A DNA stretch of 64,000 bases, from contig JADJMG010000011.1 of assembly GCA_016709725.1 (NCBI GenBank), positions 1 to 64,000 of the forward strand, in the 5' to 3' direction. Both the position numbers and the translations under genes were made by a program. This stretch comes from Bacteroidota bacterium (GTDB lineage Bacteria > Bacteroidota > Bacteroidia > AKYH767-A > OLB10). This document shows positions 26,475 through 37,485 of this stretch, piece after piece; the stretch's first letter is position 1, and every line of letters starts with the position of its first letter. The notes below the pieces were generated by a model. The model saw nothing but the letters and a program-made list of their open reading frames with translations, had not been told where the DNA came from and did not search any database.

Positions 26475-26888
26475 TTATTTTTTACCTTTTTTTGCTGCAG
26501 CAGCGGCAACAGCACCTGCTTTTGGACGTTTTGTTCCGTATTTAGAACGACGTTGGTTACGTCCTTCAACACCTGAAGTATCCAATGCACCACGAATAAT
26601 ATGGTAACGAACTCCTGGAAGATCTTTAACCCTTCCACCACGGATCATTACAATACTATGTTCTTGTAGGTTATGACCTTCACCAGGAATGTATGCAGTC
26701 ACCTCGAATTTGTTCGTTAAACGAACACGAGCTACTTTACGCATTGCTGAATTCGGCTTCTTTGGAGTGGTTGTATACACACGAGTGCAAACTCCACGAC
26801 GCTGCGGACATGAAACAAGGGCTGGTGACTTACTCTTTTCCACCATAGCCTCGCGTCCCTTACGTACTAACTGTTGAATTGTTGGCAT
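26475..26888 (-). CDS. rpsL: 30S ribosomal protein S12
   Basis: 137 residues. MPTIQQLVRKGREAMVEKSK, then TTTPKKPNSAMRKVARVRLT and GGRVKDLPGVRYHIIRGALD. Both lysines altered in classic streptomycin resistance (in TPKKPNS and RVKDLPG) are the wild type. The C-terminus has a short Ala/Lys tail. First gene of the supercluster, preceded by the promoter at 26951-26980. Confidence 0.98.
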   Translation of the reverse strand: MPTIQQLVRKGREAMVEKSKSPALVSCPQRRGVCTRVYTTTPKKPNSAMRKVARVRLTNKFEVTAYIPGEGHNLQEHSIVMIRGGRVKDLPGVRYHIIRGALDTSGVEGRNQRRSKYGTKRPKAGAVAAAAAKKGKK

Positions 26889-26950
26889 TCTTAATTTTTT
26901 ACGATTCTGGATCAGTGATTTAGATACACTATACCCCTAAAAAGGGAGTG

Positions 26951-26980
26951 CAAAGTTAACCAAGAAATTGATTTAAGCAA
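26951..26980 (-). promoter_or_regulatory. promoter of the ribosomal supercluster
   Basis: On the minus strand TTG (26978-26980), 19 bases, then TAACTTTG (26951-26958), matching the Bacteroidota sigma-A consensus TTG-N19-TAnnTTTG. Transcription would start about 55-60 bases before rpsL. The leader begins with a short CCCT-TTTT-AGGG hairpin. Confidence 0.6.
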
Positions 26981-26988
26981 GATGTTTT

Positions 26989-27204
26989 TCAAAATATTTA
27001 TGAAACAGTAGGTTAGGAAGTCAAAAATTGAAAAAAAACAAGGATTGTTCACAGATTATGTAAAATATTAGTATTGATAATCAATGCTATAATTAAATAT
27101 TAACATTTTTTAGAAAACTTTGGAATTCCTTTATTTACTTTAATAATTGCAATTATTTACAACCAAAGTTCAAAACCATTTCATCAAATCATGATTTCCA
27201 CTTT
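26989..27204. other. divergent intergenic region
   Basis: AT-rich spacer between the supercluster promoter and the first secreted-protein gene on the + strand. No gene and no clear TAnnTTTG box for the rightward gene is seen. Confidence 0.4.
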
Positions 27205-28983
27205 ATGAACCTCAAAAAAATCGTATTAACTTTATTATTAGGAGTTTTGCCATTTATTTTGAGCGCATCCCATATTCTTGGGGGTGAAATCACCTGGAGA
27301 TGCAATGGCAACAAGCAATTTATTTTTCAAGTCAAAATTTATCGAGATTGTAATGGCATTCCAGGTCCTCAAAATGTTAGAATATATACGAATGCACCCT
27401 TTGGTCCATTTTATTGCTATCTACTTAGTCAGACGGATATTTCGCCACAAGGCTTTGGATGCGGGTCTTGCGCAATTCCAATGGGATTATATGGTTCAGT
27501 TGAAGAATATATTTATGAGTCAGGACCCATGATTTTAATCGGTTCAGCCCCATCAACTGGATGGTACTTTTATTATAATGATTGTTGCCATAATGCTGCC
27601 ATATCGAATTTAGCCAACCCCGATGATTTTAGCTTAAGAGCTTATATTTATCCATCCGTACAAGGCTTCATCCCTTGCTTCGATAACTCCCCCTATTTTG
27701 CTGAACCTCCAACTTTAGGAATTTGTACTCGAGATTCGGTAAATTTAAGTTTTGCTGCATTTGATAGAGACCTAGACTCTTTAAAATACGAGTTTGCGCC
27801 TACCCTCAACAATGGCTTTCCTGGAAATAATGCAATCTATGCCACTGGATATTCTTTTGGCTCTCCCCTACCCGGAATCCAACAAGACTCGATGAATGTA
27901 CCGGCAATCCTTGACACAGCGAGTGGTCAGGTCTCTTTAACCAGCTACACTCCCGGACATTTTATAATTTGCATGCAAGTTACTGCTTATCGATGCGGTC
28001 AAATTATTTCCAAAGTTTTTAGAGAATACATTTTAATGATAAAATCAAATTGCACAATTTCCACTACCCCTCCTACCACCTTTAACACTTCTCCAGATAT
28101 TTTACCATTACCACATGCTGAAACTATTACTATCTCCGCAGGCGATACGTTGAACTATACTTTTTCTGCATCAGAAAATGAATTGCTACCTGCATCAGCT
28201 GGAGGAAATTCTCAAACGATGACTATGCGTGCAACTAGCATTCAATTGGGATTAGGGGATACAAGTAGTACAAATGGATGCCTTGTACCACCTTGTGCCG
28301 TTTTGTCTAATCCTACTCCATTTTCATCTACTGCAAACCTGTCTCAAGTACTAACTTGGCCAACCGAATGTCAACATGTAGGATTCAATAATGGCTGCTT
28401 ACAACACACAAAAGACTACCATTTCATCTTTACCATTAAAGACAACTATTGTCCAGTCCCCGGAGTCACTACCAAGAGCTTACTAGTGAAAGTAGCAGGA
28501 CCAACCATCTACTCTTTAGGGAATAGCTTGGCAGTTCATTCTTCTAATTTGAATGTACAATGGTTTTTAAACGGGACACCCATCATGGGAGCCACGGATA
28601 CGCTTTTTAATCCTACACAAAGCGGGACCTATTCACTGGTTGCATTCACAAACAACGGATGTACACTAATAAGTAACTCGATAGACATCGGATTTGCAGG
28701 TGTTCCCATCAACAGCAATCCAGAAGCTAAATTGGATGTTTTCCCAAATCCATCGGTTAGAAATACTATTTTAAATGTACTCCTGCAAAATGCTAAAACA
28801 GGACCCAATGAGATTCAAATTATTGATATTACTGGAAAATTGGTAAAGCAAATTCCAATTTATGTTTCTACCATTAATGAGCATCTTTTAATTGATTTAG
28901 GTGGCCTTGCCAATGGGGTTTATACCATTAATTTATCAGGCGATGGTAAAATACCTCAAACTCAGCTGCTCTTAACGAATTAA
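27205..28983 (+). CDS. secreted protein with T9SS sorting domain, paralogue 1
   Basis: 592 residues. Signal peptide 1-21 (LLLGVLPFILSA), followed at once by SHILGGEITWRCNG, a start shared by many Bacteroidota surface proteins. The body has paired Cys in short motifs (YRDCNG, CGSCAIP, NDCCHNA, AYRCGQ), and an Ig-like segment near 430-500 (WFLNGTPIMGATDTL, TQSGTYSLVA). The last ~85 residues are a type A sorting domain: LDVFPNPSVRNTILNVLLQ, IQIIDITGKLVKQIP and GVYTINLSGDG. The protein is thus exported by Sec, passed through T9SS and anchored or released. The function of the body is unknown. The next gene is its diverged copy. Confidence 0.85.
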   Translation: MNLKKIVLTLLLGVLPFILSASHILGGEITWRCNGNKQFIFQVKIYRDCNGIPGPQNVRIYTNAPFGPFYCYLLSQTDISPQGFGCGSCAIPMGLYGSVEEYIYESGPMILIGSAPSTGWYFYYNDCCHNAAISNLANPDDFSLRAYIYPSVQGFIPCFDNSPYFAEPPTLGICTRDSVNLSFAAFDRDLDSLKYEFAPTLNNGFPGNNAIYATGYSFGSPLPGIQQDSMNVPAILDTASGQVSLTSYTPGHFIICMQVTAYRCGQIISKVFREYILMIKSNCTISTTPPTTFNTSPDILPLPHAETITISAGDTLNYTFSASENELLPASAGGNSQTMTMRATSIQLGLGDTSSTNGCLVPPCAVLSNPTPFSSTANLSQVLTWPTECQHVGFNNGCLQHTKDYHFIFTIKDNYCPVPGVTTKSLLVKVAGPTIYSLGNSLAVHSSNLNVQWFLNGTPIMGATDTLFNPTQSGTYSLVAFTNNGCTLISNSIDIGFAGVPINSNPEAKLDVFPNPSVRNTILNVLLQNAKTGPNEIQIIDITGKLVKQIPIYVSTINEHLLIDLGGLANGVYTINLSGDGKIPQTQLLLTN

Positions 28984-29069
28984 GTTTAACTTTACTTTTA
29001 AATTCTGAAATAGAAAGTAATATCATCTATCAAAAATCAAATTTAGTATTTTACAAAATCAAAAAAAAC

Positions 29070-30850
29070 ATGAAAAAATTAAGTGCACTGATTTTACTCT
29101 TCTTAATTTTTGTTTCTCCATTATCTGCTTCTCATTTGATGGGCGGTGAAATTACATGGAGATGCAATGGAACTGGCCCAAACACTGGAAATTTGTTTTC
29201 CAAGTTAAATTTTACAGAGATTGTAATGGAGTACCAGGATCTAGCAGCTTAACTCTCATCACCAATGCACCCATTGGATCTATCAATTGCTCACTAGTGA
29301 GTCAGACTGACATTTCACCACAAGGAATGGGATGTCCAACCTGTGCAACACCTATGGGATTGTCAAATGCAGTGGAAGAATTCATTTATGAATCGGCTCC
29401 ACTATCTCTAAACGGTACACCTCCATCAACGGGATGGTACTTCTATTATAACGATTGCTGTAGAAATACAGCAATTACCAATCTTTCAAGTTTAAATGAC
29501 TTTACACTACGAGCTTTTATGTATCCATTTTCCGGACAAAGTACCAATCCTTGCATGGACAATTCTCCTTATTTTCCGGAACCTCCTACTTTAGGTGTTT
29601 GCATTGGCGATACCATAAGTTATGGACATGTTGCCATCGATAATGACCTCGATTCTATGCATTACTCTTGGGATCATCCACTTGAAAATGGATTCCCGGG
29701 CACAAATGTTCCCTTTAATTCGGGTTATTCTTATCAATCTCCCTTACCCGGCCCCACCCAAAACCCGTTGAATTATGCTGCTGTTTTAGATCCGAACCAT
29801 GGTATTATTACTTTTAAATCTGTGACTTCAGGTTCTTTCTCAACGGTAACTAAAGTTTCCTCCTATAAATGCGGGCAACTAGTTTCAGAAATTTTTCGAG
29901 AGGTACAAATAACATTAATTGCAAACTGTGTCATCTCTACCAACCCAACCGTATACAATACTGCGCCTGATTTATATCCAAATCTTCCGGTAGAATCCAT
30001 ATCCATTGTAGCCGGAGATACTTTGTTTTACAGTTTAACGGTAACCGATTTCGAGACTCTTACTGCGAGTGCTGGCGGAGGACCGCAATCTATGACTTTA
30101 AATGCGAATGGAATGGCATTTGGTGATGGAGATACTAGTTTTACTAATGGATGCCTATTACCTCCATGTGCTGTATTGACGCTCCCTCGCCTTTTTCAGC
30201 CCGTTAATGTTTATAGAAAATATGACGTGGCCAACAGTATGTGCACAAGCTGGATTTAATAATGGATGCTTACAACATGTAAGAGTATTTCCATTCCTAT
30301 TTAAAATTAATGACAACTTCTGTCCGGCACAAGGAGTCGTTTATAAAAGTCTTTTAGTGAATGTAACGGACCATTAATTTATATCACTGGAAATAGTTTG
30401 GCGGTAAGTTATCCTGGGGTATCCTTGCAGTGGTACCTAGATGGTGTTGCCATTCCAAATGCAACCGATTCCATTTTCACTCCTACTCAAAGTGGAATTT
30501 ATTCTGTGATTGCCACTACTGGAAGTGGATGTATGATGATGTGCAATTCGGTAAACAGAGTACTTTCGGGAGTAAATAATATCGAAAACGAAACTTCATC
30601 CCTCCAAGTTTTCCCAAATCCATCTGCAGGAAATAATATTATAAATGTGCTCTTGCAAAATGCCAAAACCGGATCTAATATGATTCGAGTGATTGATATT
30701 ACGGGTAAAATGGTAAAGCAAATTCCGATTTATGTTTCGAGCACTAACGAACACCTTTTAATCGACTTAGGTGACCTTTCAAAAGGAATTTATTCTATTC
30801 AAATGAATGTAAGTAGTAAGGAAATTCAATCGAAAATTGTGTTGAACTAA
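29070..30850 (+). CDS. secreted protein with T9SS sorting domain, paralogue 2 (frameshifts)
   Basis: Three single-base shifts (near 29190, 30190 and 30375) split one gene of about 590 codons. Its start MKKLSALILLFLIF...SASHLMGGEITWRCNG, the Cys motifs (YRDCNGVPG, CPTCATP, NDCCRNT, YKCGQL), the Ig-like segment (WYLDGVAIPNATDS) and the sorting domain (LQVFPNPSAGNNIINVLLQ, DITGKMVKQIP) run parallel to paralogue 1. The first shift is one A lost from a run of A, after which KFVFQVKFYRDCNG resumes. Similarity is highest in the sorting domain. It begins 86 bases after paralogue 1 and is most simply a tandem duplication. Confidence 0.8.
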
Positions 30851-30950
30851 TAGGCGGATTGCTTTGTTTAAGTGATGAAGGAACACTACGCAAGGAAGCA
30901 AAGATTCTGTGTTAAATTCCAAATTTTATCTGATCATTGTAATTATTTAA

Positions 30951-31090
30951 TTCCCTCTCCCCTGGAGAGGGCAAGGGAGAGGCTTGAACAATATGCTTGC
31001 AATAACTTATTCGCATACGAGTATGTTTCTTTCTTCGCCAATTTCTCTACGCTAAGTTTTCTCGCAAAGGCGCAAAGCCGCTAAGGCTAC
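30951..31090. repeat. dispersed repeat, distant copy
   Basis: CCCTCTCC-CCT-GGAGAGGG hairpin (30953-30971), then GCAAGGGAGAGGCTTGAAC, and TTTTCTCGCAAAGGCGCAAAG with CGCTAAGGCT at 31037-31088. These match the repeats at 7771-8282 but with the modules in the other order. It fills the gap between two convergent genes and may help end both transcripts. Nothing else is visible in 30851-31176. Confidence 0.65.
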
Positions 31091-31176
31091 GTTGCAAAAT
31101 CCAGAGCAAATGCTAATCAGCACAAATTTTTACACAGAGTTGCGGAGTTGCATTCCACGGCAAGCATACAGAGAAA

Positions 31177-34100
31177 TTACTCCGTTTTTTGAACTTTAAT
31201 TATTCTTTTTGATGATGTACTTTCAAGAACCAAGAAATACATTCCTGAATGAATATTAAAATTATTCAACACCGTTATCAATTGATTCGGATTGGATTCA
31301 CCTTGCATGCACTTTCTGCCTGTAACATCGATCAATGTCCAGTTAAATTGCATTTGATCTTGAACTTGATCTAACTTAATGTTAAGCTCGTTAGTAAACG
31401 GATTAGGGTATACTTCCACTCGATTTAATCCATCCTCACTTTCGCTCCAATTACTTAGTTCGTTCGATGTTCTATTCGTGTTACTACAATTTCCATCAAT
31501 AACATATTTTCGAGCAGAAGTAGCACTACACCCACTTGCATTGGTGATGACTACTTTATAGGATCCCTTCTGTTTCGCAAAATAGAATGCATTTGTAGCA
31601 CCTGCTATATTAACATTGTTTCGAGTCCATTGATAAGTATATCCAACACCGCTATTTGCTGATAATTTAACACTATCGCCTATGCAAATAGAAAGACTCC
31701 CGTTTACTTGGATGCTTGCCTCAGGATTTAAAACTGGAATGGTTGTCAAGGTCGATAATTTGGTACATCCCCATGGGTTAGTAACGACCACAGAATAATT
31801 ACCAGCTTGAATGGTATTAAAAATCCTATTCACTCCACTCGGAATAATAATTCCATCGCGATACCATTGATAAATCATTCCAGTACCTCCGTTAGCCGTT
31901 AGCGTAACCAATGAATCATTACAAGTATTGAATTGATTTGTTATCGTGTAGGTTGATGCAGGAGATTTATTGATGGTCAACATCGTAGCATTTGAAACCG
32001 CCTGACAGCCGAATGAATCAATCACCGACAACGAATAGACTCCAGAAGTAGAAGGCTTGATGGTGGCTGCATTTGCATTCGGAATATTGATCCCATTATT
32101 CATCCATTGATACGAGCTGAATCCAGGACTCGCTCCATTCAGTATTACTTTTTGATTTGCACAAATGTTCAATGGACCCGAAGGAATGATGGTAACGATA
32201 CTATTTATCACATCTACAAAAACCGTATCTGAACTATTTACACAGCCAAATGCGTTAGTTACGGAAGCAGCGTAATAACCAGGAGACTTCACATAGATAG
32301 CAGAATCCAAACTCAAGTTTGACCACAATCCAATTTCATTACTCGCTAAAAATAATCGCGTCGAATCTCCTTGGCAAATGGTTAACGATTGATGTAAAAG
32401 ATTTGCCAGCGGTAGTGCATGAACAAAGATCTCAATTGAATCTTCCGAAACACAACCTAAAGAATCTACTGAAGTCACATGATAGAACCCTGCAGCATTT
32501 ACCGCTAAAGCTTGAGCATTACTTCCTGTTGACCACAAAACGGAAGCATTTTTATTCACCGTTAAAAGGGCAGTTTCACCATCACAGATTGACGTACTGG
32601 ATGCCGAAATTTCAATAGGCGATTGTCCACTTACAACAGAAATGGTGTTACTTAGAATAACATTTCCAAATCCATCACTCATCTGCAATGAAAATAATCC
32701 ACTGTTCTTTACCCAAATACTTTCTGAATTTGCATTGGATACTAAATTTCCATCGATGAACCATTGAAAATTTAATCCTGTTTTATTTGCTGATAACAAA
32801 ACGCTATCTCCATGACAAAGCAGCGTGGAACTTTGAGCAGAAATTTGAAGTTGATGTGTTAATTGAAAATTATTAAAAGCAAGTGCTCCAATCCCTCGAT
32901 TATTCAATAACCAAGGACCTTGAAAAATAAGTGTTGTAGAACCATTGTAATAAATGTTCGGTAAATAGCTTACTGTATTTGTTAACGATGATGCCGACAA
33001 TTGTAAATAAACTGTATCCTGAGATGTCCAACCTGCAAGTGCAGTAATTCCGGGCGCATCGAAGTAAAAATAATCTTTCAAATTATTTCCATTAAATAAA
33101 CCGGGCCAAATTACAGGCTGTGACATTTTCAGAGCCAACAGTGTATTTGCAGCATCCACAAATGATGCGCTTAAGATTTTGGCAGGATCAATATTTGAAG
33201 GAACATTTTGATTATAGACATCTCTCAATACTTGATAATACAATTGTGTTGCTAACACATTATATCCACTCGACAAAAAATGACAACCATCAAAATTTGG
33301 AATTCCAGTCGTACTCATCAAGGTAATGTCTGAATATTGACTCTCCAAATTGCGAATGATTTCTCTTACTTGTTGATGGTATTGAAAATTTGCCCCAACG
33401 ATACATCCAGGACGAGTTTGCATAACAAACAATCGATTCAACCCTGGAAAATCTGACTTCCAAAAATTATAAAGCTGATCAAATCTACTGGAGTAAAATT
33501 GGTAGGATGTGTCCCCGTTACTTTCTCCTTGATACCAGAAAAATGCTTTTACATGATTAGTAACTCCTGCTTTTTGGGCTCTGAACAATAATCGTCCATA
33601 AATCGTTTTCAAATCGACATGATTCGCTGCGTTAGGAAGGTGGGAAGAAAGGATAGAACCAAATCTCGAACCATTGATGACACAAACTGGAATTTGTAAA
33701 GAGTCGCTCAGCAATTTAGCAAGCTTCATCGACCAAACACCAATTGCAAAATTAGATTGCGTCGTTGTACCAAGACCTAATCCCCAAAGCGTATCCTTTG
33801 CACAATCAGCCTCGGTAAAAGCTGAAGAGCCAAAGGTTCTTATCCATTCATCATTGGCAATTCCTCCGGGTCCTTGATTGGGGGCTGCTCCGTTCGATTG
33901 TCCATTTACAATAAACACATCACCGGCCACCAAACTGTCGACTGCCAATACACAATTTTCGGTCGAACCATCATAAAGAGAAAAATGAATTTTGTATTCA
34001 GCCTTTTCCGCTTTAATCATAAAATTCTTACTGAAAGCAGCCACCGAATTTTGATAACTTAAAGAAGCAGAACAGCTATCAATTAAATTGCCGTTTCGGA

Positions 34101-34311
34101 ACAACTTATAAATTGCGGCTTGTGCACCTTGCTGAGTAACTACTCCCGACAATTTTACTTCAGCACTATCAGAAGTGTTTCTTGGGAATAATTGTTTGCT
34201 TTTAGGCAATTCTGAATAGGAAACTTGGGCAAATACGCTTTGTACAGAAAGTACAGCTACCCATAAAATGGTAATTAATCGCATGAAATTTTTTCTTGAT
34301 ATTATCTCCAT
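31177..34311 (-). CDS. secreted SASA-type esterase with Ig-like repeats and T9SS domain
   Basis: 1044 residues. Signal peptide (LITILWVAVLSVQSVFAQ, ending ~29; an internal Met10 start is also possible). Residues ~110-370 form an SGNH-fold sialate O-acetylesterase-like domain (SASA): FIVNGQSNGAA with the nucleophile Ser, WYQGESNGD, and DGCHFLSSGY with the Asp/His pair. These enzymes remove acetyl groups from sugars. Then follow a linker and about six Ig-like repeats, each with a C-x-G-D-S-V-x-L start and a late Gly-Cys (FQWFIDGNLVSN, YQWMNNGINIPN, YQWTRNNVNIAG). The C-terminus is a type A sorting domain (VEVYPNPFTNELNIKLD, GMYFLVLES). A surface role in polysaccharide deacetylation is likely; the substrate is unknown. 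Frame intact. Confidence 0.85.
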   Translation of the reverse strand: MEIISRKNFMRLITILWVAVLSVQSVFAQVSYSELPKSKQLFPRNTSDSAEVKLSGVVTQQGAQAAIYKLFRNGNLIDSCSASLSYQNSVAAFSKNFMIKAEKAEYKIHFSLYDGSTENCVLAVDSLVAGDVFIVNGQSNGAAPNQGPGGIANDEWIRTFGSSAFTEADCAKDTLWGLGLGTTTQSNFAIGVWSMKLAKLLSDSLQIPVCVINGSRFGSILSSHLPNAANHVDLKTIYGRLLFRAQKAGVTNHVKAFFWYQGESNGDTSYQFYSSRFDQLYNFWKSDFPGLNRLFVMQTRPGCIVGANFQYHQQVREIIRNLESQYSDITLMSTTGIPNFDGCHFLSSGYNVLATQLYYQVLRDVYNQNVPSNIDPAKILSASFVDAANTLLALKMSQPVIWPGLFNGNNLKDYFYFDAPGITALAGWTSQDTVYLQLSASSLTNTVSYLPNIYYNGSTTLIFQGPWLLNNRGIGALAFNNFQLTHQLQISAQSSTLLCHGDSVLLSANKTGLNFQWFIDGNLVSNANSESIWVKNSGLFSLQMSDGFGNVILSNTISVVSGQSPIEISASSTSICDGETALLTVNKNASVLWSTGSNAQALAVNAAGFYHVTSVDSLGCVSEDSIEIFVHALPLANLLHQSLTICQGDSTRLFLASNEIGLWSNLSLDSAIYVKSPGYYAASVTNAFGCVNSSDTVFVDVINSIVTIIPSGPLNICANQKVILNGASPGFSSYQWMNNGINIPNANAATIKPSTSGVYSLSVIDSFGCQAVSNATMLTINKSPASTYTITNQFNTCNDSLVTLTANGGTGMIYQWYRDGIIIPSGVNRIFNTIQAGNYSVVVTNPWGCTKLSTLTTIPVLNPEASIQVNGSLSICIGDSVKLSANSGVGYTYQWTRNNVNIAGATNAFYFAKQKGSYKVVITNASGCSATSARKYVIDGNCSNTNRTSNELSNWSESEDGLNRVEVYPNPFTNELNIKLDQVQDQMQFNWTLIDVTGRKCMQGESNPNQLITVLNNFNIHSGMYFLVLESTSSKRIIKVQKTE

Positions 34312-34469
34312 CTAAAGAACAAAGTTAGGGTCAGCTAGGAGCGAAAGAAGAATAAAATAATTAACATTATGGTTGATGTAGCAAATGGCAAGGTCAAAAC
34401 CTACTGGTTTCGGGTAAATCTACCTTTATTATTGGTAAAAGAAATTGTTTTAACAGAATAGAACTTGAT

Positions 34470-35552
34470 CTACTCTTGATTTAACCGTTGATGGGCGGCA
34501 TATTGCCTCCATTTTTCAAGTACAGCAGTAAAATCTTCGGGTAATTCAGAGTCAAAAAACATCGGTTTACCATCCCTAGGATGAGCAAATCCCAAGGATT
34601 TAGCATGGAGCGCATGTCGAGGCATTAAGGAAAAGCAATTTTCGATGTATTGCTTATACTTTGTAAATACAGTGCCTTTTAAGATGCGTTCACCTCCATA
34701 CGAAGCGTCATTAAACAAGGGATGTCCAATATACTTCATATGAACTCGGATTTGATGTGTCCTTCCAGTTTCCAATTTACATTGGATGAGGGTCACATAA
34801 CCAAATCGTTCTAGCACTTTATAATGCGTAACAGCATGTTTCCCAAGATCACCCTCTGGAAAAACGTCCATTACTTTCCGATCGGCCAAATTACGCCCAA
34901 CATTACCGGTGATGGTTCCTTCGTCTTCTTTAAAATCACCCCACACTAAGGCAACATACAAACGATTGGTAGTACGATCGAAAAATTGTTTCGCTAAGTT
35001 TGATAAAGCCTGTTCATGCTTTGCAACGACAATAATACCAGATGTATTTTTATCAATACGATGCACCAATCCCGGTCGCACCGATTCAGCAGCGATGGGT
35101 TGATCCAGTAACTCAGGATACATGCGATGCACCAAGGCATTGACAAGGGTGCCTCGATAATGACCATACGCTGGATGAACCACTAAGCCTGGCTGCTTAT
35201 TAATGATAAACAAATCATCATCTTCATACAAAATATCCAATGGAATATCATCGGCATACAATTCAATTTCACGAGGAGGATGCGCCAACACCACCGAGAT
35301 CACATCGCCCGGCTTTACTTTATAACTCGACTTAACTGTTTTTGTATTTACTAAAACCGAACCTGCTTCAATAGCAGATTGAACTCTGTTTCTGGATGTA
35401 TTAACAAGACGATTAAATAAAAATTTATCGACTCGTAACATCGATTGATTTTTGTCAGAAACAAATCGGTGATGTTCAAACAACTCATCTTGATCTTGCT
35501 CATTGGTTTCTTCACCAACCCCCTCTAACTCATCCTCTACTTTCTCTGACAT
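34470..35552 (-). CDS. RluA/RluD-family pseudouridine synthase
   Basis: 360 residues. An acidic N-tail (EDELEGVGEETNEQDQDE), an S4 RNA-binding domain (LRVDKFLFNRLVNTSRNRVQ to VKPGDVISVVL, ~38-95), then the catalytic domain with HRIDKNTSGIIVVAK, whose Asp is the catalytic residue. Also typical are LETGRTHQIRVHMKYIGHPL and LHAKSLGFAHP. It isomerises uridines in rRNA, most likely 23S rRNA as RluD does, but the exact site cannot be read from sequence. It is 6 bases after the T9SS protein gene, as last member of the ddl cluster. Frame intact. Confidence 0.9.
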   Translation of the reverse strand: MSEKVEDELEGVGEETNEQDQDELFEHHRFVSDKNQSMLRVDKFLFNRLVNTSRNRVQSAIEAGSVLVNTKTVKSSYKVKPGDVISVVLAHPPREIELYADDIPLDILYEDDDLFIINKQPGLVVHPAYGHYRGTLVNALVHRMYPELLDQPIAAESVRPGLVHRIDKNTSGIIVVAKHEQALSNLAKQFFDRTTNRLYVALVWGDFKEDEGTITGNVGRNLADRKVMDVFPEGDLGKHAVTHYKVLERFGYVTLIQCKLETGRTHQIRVHMKYIGHPLFNDASYGGERILKGTVFTKYKQYIENCFSLMPRHALHAKSLGFAHPRDGKPMFFDSELPEDFTAVLEKWRQYAAHQRLNQE

Positions 35553-35558
35553 CTTATT

Positions 35559-37485
35559 TTATCTAGCAATAATTAATTTACGTTGTGACGATCTTCCATT
35601 TTTCATCAACACTTTAACGATATACATTCCAACTGGAAGCTCACTTGTATTTATTTTAGAAGTAAAAGTTTCTGACTTCACCAATTTTCCGTCGATGCTT
35701 ACCATTTCAACGCGAAGGAAATCATTTTCAACTTTTGAAGAGATAAACACGTAATCACTGGTAGGATTCGGATACAAATCAAAAGCAGTATTCTCGAAAT
35801 TGTTTTCTGGCACACCTACAAATAGATCTGCTTTTCCAACCACGGCACGAATCATATAGGTTCCGGTAGCCACTGCGGTTTGAATCCAACCTGCACCCAC
35901 ATTATAAAACATGCGAGCGTTAGAAGCTGTATTCCGATCGAAGCCGAGATGCAACCCATCACCCAATATTTGTTGAAATCCAACATAGATGGTTCCTGAA
36001 ACAGGTACTACGCTTGTTAAGACATAGCTTGCAAAACCATTTAACGAATCTATATAGGCTGGTGTCAAACCCGACTCCTGATAAATTAAAACTTCTGGAT
36101 TTAGACTACTCCAAATCTTAATGGTGAACAATTTATTACTTACGTCAGCTCCTTGTTGAACAAAAATATTCTTACTGCACGCAAGGTATCTGGCTTAACA
36201 ATTTCAAATTTCATAGCCACCTTACCATTGGGCGCATTAATCAAATCATATCCTACTTCGGCGGTGCCATCATCAAAACTATAAAAGTTAAAAAACTCTT
36301 GAGTATAGGTAGTCGAATCATTTGTTTTTAATCCACTGAATGCATTTCCATTGGTAAAATAATTTTTCACTGTAAAATAGGTGCTATCTGGATTCCAAGA
36401 AGGTGTGTTGGGGAAGATGGAATCAACACCAAAAGTATAAATCAAGTTTTGTTGTTGCGGGCGGTTAGGGAAAATATTTCCGTTGTCGGCACCAAAACCA
36501 GAGACATAGGTTCCATTAAAATTATAAATACGATTATTAAAGCCCACATCCGAAGGTGCATTTCCATTGACGCGATAATCCATCTGAGAAGAATCACGGA
36601 GTAAATTCTCTTGATCGATTTGGGAAAGTGAGGTGAAATGAGTCCATGGCATTGCGGTATATTCCGTCATCAAACTTTTTCCTGGTTGTGTCATGGCTAC
36701 ATCTTGCAACAATGTATCCATTTGCCCTGTAAATTGATTGTATGCTTTAAACAATCGAATATAGTCCAAATGCCAATGATCTAACGATCCTGTTTTAGAT
36801 CCATACGTACGGAAACGAAAACGAAATCCATCTGTTAAAAATGCAGCATTGGAAATTCGAATTTGTACTGAAGTAAATGTAGTGTCTTGTCCACCAGAAA
36901 TAATTCCTTTCAAAAACCATTGCTTCGACCACTGATTAGTTGTGAAATTATAAAAATCCAATACCAAAGAATCGTTAGAATCTGGACCATCGCCCCAACC
37001 TTTCTTCTGCCAATAAAAACTTAAAGTAATACTATCCGCTAATGAATACTGTCCGCCACCTTGTGATGATGGTTTAGTAAGAAGTCGAATATACTTTGAT
37101 GTTAAGGTATCGCAACCACCTTGAATAGTAGAAGCAGAATTGTCATAAGGGTTACCCAACTCATTCAATCCATCAAAAGTGGCTACACCAATTGTTATTG
37201 GATTACGAGGAATTGACTATTCACAAAAACGTAATTATCGGTCCATAAATCCGCAGTAGGATAAACCCCTCCATAGGAAAAATCATCCACAAAAGGCAAA
37301 TCGACGGTATCGATAAGTGCTCCTATTTTATTTGCTGAAGCGGGATGTTCTAAAAGATATGCCTTTAATTTTGGATTTCCATACATCGGAGTTAAGAGTT
37401 CGTGTTGAGCCATTGCATTCGAAGCTGATAAAATCAACACCGTCATCACGAATAAATTTTTAACTAAAATAGTTAGCCTTCTCAT
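35559..37485 (-). CDS. secreted protein with T9SS sorting domain (two frameshifts)
   Basis: Two single-base shifts (near 37194 and 36137) split a protein of about 640 residues. The N-terminal signal peptide is LFVMTVLILSASNAMAQ. The body contains VDLPFVDDFSYGGVYPTADL, RNPITIGVATFDGLNELGNP and beta-rich stretches; DNSDSLVLDF-like segments (GDGPDSNDSLVLDFYNF) resemble lectin or MAM-like folds, without a firm match. The end LYPNPTSDYVFISSKVEND, VSIDGKLVKSETF and PVGMYIVKVLMKNGRSSQRK is a type A sorting domain. Its start overlaps the PASTA gene stop by ATGA, so the two are translationally coupled. Confidence 0.8.

Noticed and set aside
30872..31084. 70-residue + strand frame after the second secreted paralogue
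   Set aside because: It spans the dispersed repeat copy and has no protein-like pattern or start signal.
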